A stretch of 9,887 nucleotides of DNA from an uncultured Clostridia bacterium (GTDB lineage Bacteria; Bacillota; Clostridia; Oscillospirales; Oscillospiraceae): assembly GCA_946011705.1 (NCBI GenBank), contig CAMGCA010000047.1, forward strand, positions 1-9,887. Reading direction: 5' to 3'. The notes under the pieces were generated by a model. The model was not told the origin of the DNA, did no database searches, and saw nothing but the letters and a program-made list of their open reading frames with translations. Shown in pieces: positions 5,555-9,887 of this stretch. How positions within the stretch are numbered: the first letter of the stretch is position 1; every line of letters begins with the position of its first letter. The position numbers and the translations under genes are program-made.

Positions 5555-5704
5555 TTACATGATTCGGTATCCGGCATCCATCAATCCGCAAACGAAGTCC
5601 CAGAACAGACTTTCTGCTTTCGTAATCATTTTGCCGCTCGCAATCGCCTGAAACGACACGATTTTGTTTTCTTCATCGATCCATGCCGTTTTTTCTGTTT
5701 TCAT
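5555..5704 (-). CDS. Small conserved-looking 49-residue protein
   Basis: A short gene encoding MKTEKTAWIDEENKIVSFQA, then IASGKMITKAESLFWDF and VCGLMDAGYRIM. Start at ATG 5704, preceded by GAGGG at 7-nt spacing; stop TAA at 5557-5555. Composition is that of a soluble, folded mini-domain: an amphipathic beta-like first half (AWIDEENKIVSFQAI) and a helical second half (ITKAESLFWDFVCGLMDAG). I do not recognise the family. It is separated by only 12 nt from the CPBP fragment, so it should be the first cistron of the run that continues to 3352. A good ribosome binding site, normal codon use and close packing argue that it is real. There is no signal peptide. Confidence 0.65.
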   Translation of the reverse strand: MKTEKTAWIDEENKIVSFQAIASGKMITKAESLFWDFVCGLMDAGYRIM

Positions 5705-5764
5705 TCCAGATCCCTCTTTCGATGGATTACTGCCTATCGTTCGGCAGGTATTCTTTGAAAACTA

Positions 5765-5794
5765 TGCGGCCATGCCGTAACGGACACGGCCGCA
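5765..5794 (-). terminator. Hairpin between the GNAT and small-protein genes
   Basis: TGCGGCC (5765-5771) pairs with GGCCGCA (5788-5794), and the loop contains a second small stem CCG-TAA-CGG. On the minus strand it is followed by TAGTTTT, a weak T-tract, so it may end the TetR-GNAT transcript. It is 163 nt past the GNAT stop codon. The rest of 5705-5957 shows no convincing gene. Confidence 0.45.
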
Positions 5795-5957
5795 GCGCGT
5801 TACAATGGAGAAGTTTCACATTTCTTCGTTTCCACACATGAGAATTGGAGTGCCATACGCCTGATCCTCCATTCGCTTACTGATGTATTATGCAATAGAA
5901 ATCCAATCGGATATAGGTGAATTTCTCAGCTTGATGTGTCAATTTTGCAGGGATTCG

Positions 5958-6704
5958 TCAGGGCTGGATTCCCGCCAGGGCCAGAAATTTCTTATCGGAC
6001 TGGATACTCTGGGTCACAAACTTTCCGTCTCGGAACAGGGCGTATGTGGTCACCGGGGCAGGCACATTCCGCGCGGACTCCCTATCGGTGACAGGAATCA
6101 CCTTGAGCGGAATATTGTGCGCTCTGGCTACTTCCGCTACCCTTGGCACCCAATAATAGGTAAACGGGCACTGGTCGGTGTAGTAGAGGACAAACCCATC
6201 TTCCGCTACCCCTGGGTGTCTGGCGCATTCCCTGAACCGCGGCGGCTCTGCGTCCGGGGCAAGGGGCAGGTACTGGAGCGTGATGCCGCAGTCCGAGGTA
6301 TCCGCAAGCGCAAACCCCTTGTAAGCCAGATACTTCGGATCGGCAAGAAACTCCTTTTTCCGCTTTTCGGAGGAGAGGATACAAAGGCCCTTTCGCCCCT
6401 GGGTTTTTGCGTCGCGGATACACGCGTCCAGCAAATCATTGGAATAGCCGTGCCCCTTCATGGCGCCGGAGACCCACAGGCAGGTGATGTATAGATACCC
6501 GTCGGCTTCAATGGGCACCCACGCGTTCTCCGCCGGGATGTACTCGATAAAGCACTTGCCCCGCTCCTCGCTCCGGTAAAAGACAAGACCCTCGTCAAAG
6601 CGCTGCTTGAGCCATTCCTTCTTCGCCACGCTCTGCTTGCCGGACATGGCGCAGCAGATGTGCTCTTCGTCGATGTTGTCTTTCGTAATTCTGATATAGT
6701 TCAT
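5958..6704 (-). CDS. GNAT N-acetyltransferase fused to a YoaP domain
   Basis: A 248-residue two-domain protein. The N-terminal GNAT fold occupies about 1-145. YLYITCLWVSGAMKGHGYSN (70-89) carries the acetyl-CoA pyrophosphate loop in the form SGAMKGHGYS, followed by helix LLDACIRDAKTQG and strand GLCILSS. The C-terminal part, about 168-245, matches the YoaP-like thioredoxin-fold extension: FVLYYTDQCPFTYYWVP (171-187) places a single redox-type Cys179 in a C-P-F motif, and VPAPVTTYALFRDGKFV is the cis-Pro-like region. The acceptor is unknown. Start at ATG 6704 with AAGG just upstream; an upstream in-frame TTG at 6722 is less likely. It follows the TetR gene by 41 nt on the same strand and is probably cotranscribed and controlled by it. 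Confidence 0.85.
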   Translation of the reverse strand: MNYIRITKDNIDEEHICCAMSGKQSVAKKEWLKQRFDEGLVFYRSEERGKCFIEYIPAENAWVPIEADGYLYITCLWVSGAMKGHGYSNDLLDACIRDAKTQGRKGLCILSSEKRKKEFLADPKYLAYKGFALADTSDCGITLQYLPLAPDAEPPRFRECARHPGVAEDGFVLYYTDQCPFTYYWVPRVAEVARAHNIPLKVIPVTDRESARNVPAPVTTYALFRDGKFVTQSIQSDKKFLALAGIQP

Positions 6705-6745
6705 GTTTTCCTTATCCTTCAATCATTAAGCAAGAACCCATACCC

Positions 6746-7357
6746 TCATTTTCGGGCATAGAGCCTGAAAAACTGCCGGATGTGCCGCTCCACCAGCTCC
6801 ATGACCTCCTGCTCCCGCTCCGGCTCCCGGTCGCAGAGGTTAATCCACACGGAAATGGGCAGGCATAACTGAGCCGCCATAATTTCAGGGTCATCCTCAG
6901 CCAGCGCCCCCTGCCGGATCAGAAATCCTACCAGCCCGGTGAAATAGTGCATGATGTCCTCATAGTTCTGCTTGGTTTGCAGCTTCGCCAGGGACGGATT
7001 CTGGAACTGCTCGATCACCAGCATTTTCCGCGACCTGCTGATGGCGGGGTCGTGGAGGATGTAGCGAATCTGCCCCTGAATCATCCCCACGGCTTCGTCG
7101 GCAGTCAGCGGCAGATTGCCGGCATCCTTCTCCCAGTTCGCTCTGGCAAAAATGGAATGCTTTCCATACTGCTCCAAAACCTCCTTCACAATCGCGTCCA
7201 GGATCGCCTGCTTGCTGTCAAAATGGCTGTAGAGCGATGCCTTCCGTATGCCGACGGCGTCTGCAATCTGAGAAATAGAGGTCGCTTCAAATCCCTGCAC
7301 GGAGAACAGCTCCAGCGACGCTTTCAGAATTTCCTGTTTTGTGTTTCCCCGGTCCAT
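6746..7357 (-). CDS. TetR/AcrR-family transcriptional regulator
   Basis: A full-length 203-residue one-component repressor. The N-terminal HTH is at about 7-52: KQEILKASLELFSVQGFEAT, then SISQIADAVGIRKASLYSHF and DSKQAIL, the classic TetR helices 1-4 with GI-x-K-A-S-L-Y-x-H-F. The C-terminal ligand domain is alpha-helical and ends in RHIRQFFRLYARK; its effector is not identifiable. Start at ATG 7357 with AAGGGAG 7 nt upstream. Its own promoter (7402-7430) contains an imperfect palindrome between -35 and -10, so autoregulation is likely. The gene leads into the GNAT-YoaP gene, its most likely target. Confidence 0.92.
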   Translation of the reverse strand: MDRGNTKQEILKASLELFSVQGFEATSISQIADAVGIRKASLYSHFDSKQAILDAIVKEVLEQYGKHSIFARANWEKDAGNLPLTADEAVGMIQGQIRYILHDPAISRSRKMLVIEQFQNPSLAKLQTKQNYEDIMHYFTGLVGFLIRQGALAEDDPEIMAAQLCLPISVWINLCDREPEREQEVMELVERHIRQFFRLYARK

Positions 7358-7401
7358 AGATCTACTCCCTTACGCTAGCGGAAATGTCTTTCCCTCATTT
7401 C

Positions 7402-7430
7402 ATTATAGCAGCCTACCGTTCGTTAGTCAA
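7402..7430 (-). promoter_or_regulatory. TetR promoter with embedded operator
   Basis: On the minus strand the -35 is TTGACT (7430-7425) and the -10 is TATAAT (7407-7402), with 17-nt spacing. CTACCGTTCGTTAG (7413-7426) is an imperfect palindrome of pattern CTAnCGnnCGnTAG filling the spacer and touching the -35, an ideal place for TetR repression. The 9-bp TAGCGGAAA (7376-7384) and its inverse TTTCCGCTA (7445-7453) also bracket the promoter. Confidence 0.8.
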
Positions 7431-7472
7431 TAAGGGAAATCTTTTTTCCGCTAAGCATCCCATTTCCTCCGG

Positions 7473-7790
7473 CTATTCCGCCCGGTTCCTCACCGGGATC
7501 TGGATTTCTGTCAGCCAACCGCTTTCGTCCTCCTGATTCCAGACCCCATCAATGTAGCTTTCCCGAATGGCTCCTGCGATTTCATACCCGTTTTCTTCGA
7601 TGTATTTGAGAACGGATTCATAGGATTCCGACAGGGTTCCATAGGAGCCTTTGTGATAAATACAGGCCGCCTGAGTTTCCGGCAGGGTTCTGAAATACAG
7701 GCCGCCGATTTCCTGCTTTGCCCCGGTGACGGATTCGCAGATTTCCACCAGAATATCCTCATCCTTATACCCCCTCTCCCATAAAGAACA
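7473..7790 (-). pseudogene. Orphan GyrI-like (effector-binding) domain
   Basis: The recognisable part is about 91 residues from GTG 7748: ICESVTGAKQEIGGLYFRTL, PETQAACIYHKGSYGTLSES, YEEN-type helix (YIEENGYEIAG), then IRESYIDGVWNQEDESGWLT and EIQIPV. This is the second half of a GyrI/SOUL-type ligand-binding domain, as found at the C-terminus of MerR and AraC multidrug regulators. The in-frame sequence continues upstream as LWERGYKDEDILVEIC, overlapping the end of the ABC gene, so the N-terminal DNA-binding part has been lost. AGGATGAGG lies upstream of GTG 7748, so the piece might still be translated as a stand-alone small-molecule-binding protein. A decayed regulator is more likely. The ABC neighbour fits a drug-efflux context. 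Confidence 0.6.
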
Positions 7791-8196
7791 GATAGGCTTC
7801 CTCCAGATTCCTTTGACCGGAAGCGGCGATTGTCTCCTCGATGGAGCCTTCTGCGACCTTCTTGCCCGACCGGATGATGCACACCCGGTCGCAGAGGGCT
7901 TCCGCTTCCTCCATATAATGGGTGGTCAGGAAAATCGTAAGCTCCTGCTCCTTGTGCTGCTTCAGGGTTCGCCATACCTCACGCCTTGCCACCACATCCA
8001 ATCCGGTGGTCAGCTCGTCCAGAAACACGATTTCCGGCTTCCCGATCAGTGCCAGCACAACAGAGAGCTTCTGCCGTTCTCCGCCGGAGAGCTTGGATAC
8101 GAAGCTCTTTTTTAAGGAAGCTAGGCCGAACCGCTCCAGAAGCTGCGGATAGTCCGCCGGATCGGAATACAGAGAAGCATACTCGATCCCTGCCAT
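7765..8196 (-). pseudogene. ABC transporter ATPase lacking its Walker A half
   Basis: The last 143 residues of a drug/lipid-type ABC ATP-binding subunit. The signature LSGGERQKL is at 36-44, Walker B IVFLDE at 56-61, the D-loop LTTGLD at 62-67 and the switch His93 in TTHYMEEAEAL. The protein ends LEEAYLFFMGEGV, which looks like a natural C-terminus. About 90-100 N-terminal residues, including Walker A and the Q-loop, are missing, so ATP cannot be bound normally. The first ATG (8196) has no ribosome binding site. Immediately beyond it, the opposite strand carries the 3' part of another gene, implying a deletion that removed the 5' ends of two divergent genes. No permease gene is present. Confidence 0.85.
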
Positions 8197-8499
8197 GAGC
8201 TTTTTTATGAGGATATCGGCAAATGGACGAAAGCCTTTCTGGAGATCCAGCCGGACTCAAAGGACAGCTTTGAGGCAGTCCGGTTTCTGATCTCCGCACC
8301 CAAGGAGTACTCCGGCCGGGAAAGCTACTGGATGATGTGCGCATCCCAAGGTTGGTGCCGGGAACTGGTGGGCCTGCTGGATGCCGATGGGTACGCGAGA
8401 TTGCGGGAATTGTTTGATGAGCTGTACCCCAGACGCGACAGAATGCCGGTTCAACAGGAACTGTACAAGGTGTTGAAAAAAGGCGAGGCAAAGCGGTAA
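8197..8499 (+). pseudogene. 3' part of an unrecognised gene
   Basis: An open frame of 100 residues with no start codon at its left end: ELFYEDIGKWTKAFLEIQPD, SKDSFEAVRFLISAPKEYSG, RESYWMMCASQGWCRELVGL, LDADGYARLRELFDELYPRR, then DRMPVQQELYKVLKKGEAKR. It looks like real coding: Trp-rich, charged, with helices such as YARLRELFDELY. It ends with TAA followed directly by a strong terminator. I do not recognise the family. The first in-frame ATG (8332) lacks a ribosome binding site. It begins exactly where the minus-strand ABC remnant begins, so both lost their 5' ends in the same event. Confidence 0.6.
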
Positions 8500-8507
8500 A
8501 ATGCACA

Positions 8508-8548
8508 AAGCAGAGGCAGCGGTGGAAGCCGCGCGCCTCTGCTTTTTT
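8508..8548 (+). terminator. Strong intrinsic terminator
   Basis: GCAGAGGC (8510-8517) pairs with GCCTCTGC (8535-8542). The interior adds GCGG/CCGC, and TTTTTT (8543-8548) follows directly. It belongs to the plus-strand gene ending at 8499. Confidence 0.9.
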
Positions 8549-8626
8549 CTGCAAAAATAGGAGCGTCAGTGTGATATGGCAAAATAGTCTAATCCATAAG
8601 CAAAATTTCCTTGCCGAAATAGCCAT

Positions 8627-8677
8627 GCGGGCCCGCTATATTTTGTAAATATACCCGAAATACTCCTGTTTTACAGG
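8627..8677. promoter_or_regulatory. Three adjacent palindromes upstream of a promoter
   Basis: GCGGGCCCGC (8627-8636) is a perfect 10-bp palindrome. It abuts TATATTTTGTAAATATA (8637-8653), which has 7-bp arms around TGT. Next is TCCTGTTTTACAGGA (8664-8678), with 6-bp arms around TTT, ending 5 nt before the -35 box. They look like regulator-binding sites for the lipoprotein-type gene. The AraC gene nearby is a candidate, but nothing shows that directly. Confidence 0.45.
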
Positions 8678-8683
8678 AAAGCA

Positions 8684-8712
8684 TTGACATGTTTGCGTGA
8701 TATATGTATTAT
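8684..8712 (+). promoter_or_regulatory. Sigma-A promoter
   Basis: TTGACA (8684-8689) and TATTAT (8707-8712) are separated by 17 nt, with an extended-type TG just before the -10. Transcription would start near 8719, about 45 nt before the AAAGGAG site at 8762-8768. Confidence 0.85.
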
Positions 8713-8785
8713 ACTCGTAGTTGCACAAAAACGTGCAGTAAGAAAATTATCTAATTATTTGAAAGGAGAACGCAAAAATAAAAAA

Positions 8786-9058
8786 ATGCTCACAATGCTC
8801 CTGGCGCTGGCGATGATCCTGTCTCTGGCTGCCTGCGGCGGCGAGGGTCTGAACCTGCTGTGTGTGGCCGTGGGCGTTCTGGCCTGCGCGGCCTTCCTGG
8901 CGCTGGGGGGCCTTGGGACCATGGCCTGGACCATCCGCCTGTGGCGGAAGCATAAAGCGCAGACAGTTTCCGAGGCCACGGAAGACACGAATCAGGCTTG
9001 CGTCTCAATGGAGCGGCGGAAGGTTTCCAGCTGCCGCAGGCTCTCTTCCCGGGAGTAG
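8786..9058 (+). pseudogene. Short lipoprotein-like ORF with damaged start and fused tail
   Basis: From ATG 8786 the product is 90 residues: MLTMLLALAMILSLAAC with lipobox LAAC (Cys17), then a short GGEGLN and a second hydrophobic segment at about 22-51 ending RLWRKHKAQT. AAAGGAG (8762-8768) is 17 nt from this ATG, too far. ATAAAAAAATG at 8778-8788 is exactly ATGAAAAAAATG with one G missing, which would restore the usual MKKML.. start at good spacing; this is inference. A lipoprotein signal followed almost at once by a transmembrane anchor is odd and suggests an internal deletion joining the start of a secreted protein to the end of a membrane protein. The last about 22 residues are antisense to the AraC gene and probably not original coding. 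Confidence 0.5.
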
Positions 9059-9855
9059 ATCTTTTCCCGGGAGTGCAGGCTCTCTGAGCGCAGCTGCTCC
9101 GCGGGAGCGGCCTGGGCCCGCAGGCGGTATTCCGCCGGGGTCATACCGTAGGCCTCCCGAAAGCTGCGGGAGAAATAGCGATAATCGGAAAAACCGGATT
9201 CGTAGCAAATATCGACCATAGGTTTTTCCGTCAGGACGATGAGCTTGCGAGCGCAGTTGAAGCGCACGGAGTTGACGTAATCCTGGAAGGTCTGGTTCAT
9301 GGCGTCCCGGACAAAGCGGGACAGAAAGCTCAGCGTGCAGCCCTCCGATTGGGCAAAATCTGCCAGCCGGATCTTGTGGGTAAAGTTTTCATCCACAAAC
9401 TGAATCAGTCGCGCCAGCCGGGCATTGTGCTGTTCGGTGCGGGCCAGCTCCTCGGCGGACATAGTGTGGCAGGGCACGGCTCTCAGAAGCCGGTGCAAGA
9501 TCAGCCCGCACTGGCCCAGACAGAAAAGCTCGGAATAGGGCTCCTGAGAGAAGCACACCCGGGCCGTTTCCAGCATGGCCTGCCGCAGCCAGCGGTCATC
9601 CGCCTCCGACAGGCAGCTGACCAGCCGGATTTCGTCGGTATGCAAATGGACGGTGCTGGGAAAGGCCCTCGACGAGATTTGCAGGCACAAAAAGGTGCAG
9701 GGCTGCTCCATTTCGTGAAATTCGTGGGGCCAGTTGGGAGGGAACAGAATCAGCTCTCCCGGCAGAATCTCGTATTTTTTCTGGGAGCTGGTGATGTTCA
9801 AGGGAGAATCCTGCACCCACAGCAGCTCCCACTCCGGGTGGAAGTGAGCCGCGCG
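8992..9855 (-). pseudogene. AraC-family regulator with interrupted 5' end
   Basis: The open frame of 287 residues covers most of a cupin-type AraC regulator. It opens RAAHFHPEWELLWVQDSPLN, the start of the cupin sensor with its HxHPEWE motif, then GELILFPPNWPHEFHE. The DNA-binding domain has the first HTH IRLADFAQSEGCTLSFLSRF and the second PMVDICYESGFSDYRYFSRS, then FREAYGMTPAEYR. A charged tail follows and the stop is at 8992. Immediately upstream of RAAHF the frame has TAG (9858-9856), and the remaining 29 nt of the window do not show the expected 10-20 N-terminal residues. Either a nonsense or deletion event inactivated it, or a start such as the GTG at 9816 is used, which would remove the first cupin strand. 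It is convergent with and overlaps the plus-strand short ORF. Confidence 0.75.
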
Positions 9856-9887
9856 CTAGGCGACGGTGTGGACGAGAACCCCCCTAC

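Noticed and set aside
5816..5872. An 18-residue minus-strand peptide, MEDQAYGTPILMCGNEEM, as a possible signalling or RiPP precursor
   Set aside because: No ribosome binding site, no leader/core organisation and no maturation or transport genes nearby.
5883..6494. A 203-codon plus-strand frame over the GNAT-YoaP gene
   Set aside because: It has no ribosome binding site or domain and is fully antisense to a gene with clear GNAT and YoaP motifs.
8684..9058. Longer version of the lipoprotein-like ORF starting at 8684
   Set aside because: That start lies inside the -35 box of the promoter, so it would not be on the transcript.
1..9887. CRISPR array, toxin-antitoxin pair, prophage or defence island
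   Set aside because: No regularly spaced repeats, no Cas, nuclease or structural phage genes, and no recognisable toxin-antitoxin pair were seen on either strand.

Overview
The window looks like chromosome of a Gram-positive gut-type Clostridia (Firmicutes). The evidence is AAGGAGG-type ribosome binding sites, sigma-A promoters of the form TTGACA-N17-TATAAT, lipoprotein signals ending LxAC, a CPBP-protease fragment and a dispersed GC-rich palindromic repeat of a kind I associate with Oscillospirales/Lachnospirales genomes. No rRNA or tRNA gene and no CRISPR array was seen. Taxon is inferred from style, not from a marker gene.

Layout. (1) 1-390: a palindromic dispersed repeat abuts an internal piece of an ATP-grasp gene, which is bounded on its other side by an imperfect inverted repeat and a hairpin. 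(2) 391-2030: the best-preserved locus, a divergent pair of an Rrf2-family regulator (minus) and cysK (plus). The intergenic region carries two clear promoters, each with the same 12-bp sequence over its -10 box, and a roughly 115-nt cysK leader; a terminator follows cysK. (3) 2031-2617: gene debris (a MOSC-domain remnant, uncharacterised sequence, a probable RumA-like methyltransferase tail). (4) 2618-3343: a small VOC-family protein and the 3' end of an IS5-type transposase. (5) 3352-5704, minus strand: a tightly spaced run read as 49-aa small protein, CPBP-protease N-terminal fragment, alpha/beta hydrolase, lipoprotein, isoprenylcysteine-methyltransferase-like membrane protein. (6) 5958-7430, minus: a TetR regulator with a promoter and overlapping operator, followed by a GNAT-YoaP fusion. 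(7) 7473-8548: an orphan GyrI-like domain, an ABC ATPase without its Walker A half, and the 3' end of an unrecognised plus-strand gene with a strong terminator. (8) 8560-9887: a palindrome-rich promoter region, a short lipoprotein-like ORF with a damaged start, and an AraC-family regulator whose 5' end is interrupted near the window edge.

How the genes fit together: Rrf2-cysK is a plausible cysteine or Fe-S sensing circuit controlling O-acetylserine sulfhydrylase. TetR-GNAT/YoaP looks like a self-regulated detoxification or modification unit. The 5704-to-3352 run is probably one transcript for envelope-related proteins. Much of the rest is decaying: about ten genes are fragments, and several junctions look like deletions. 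I did not find a convincing new multi-gene system. The most testable novelties are the paired operators and leader of cysK, the small-protein operon, and the pattern of repeated truncations.
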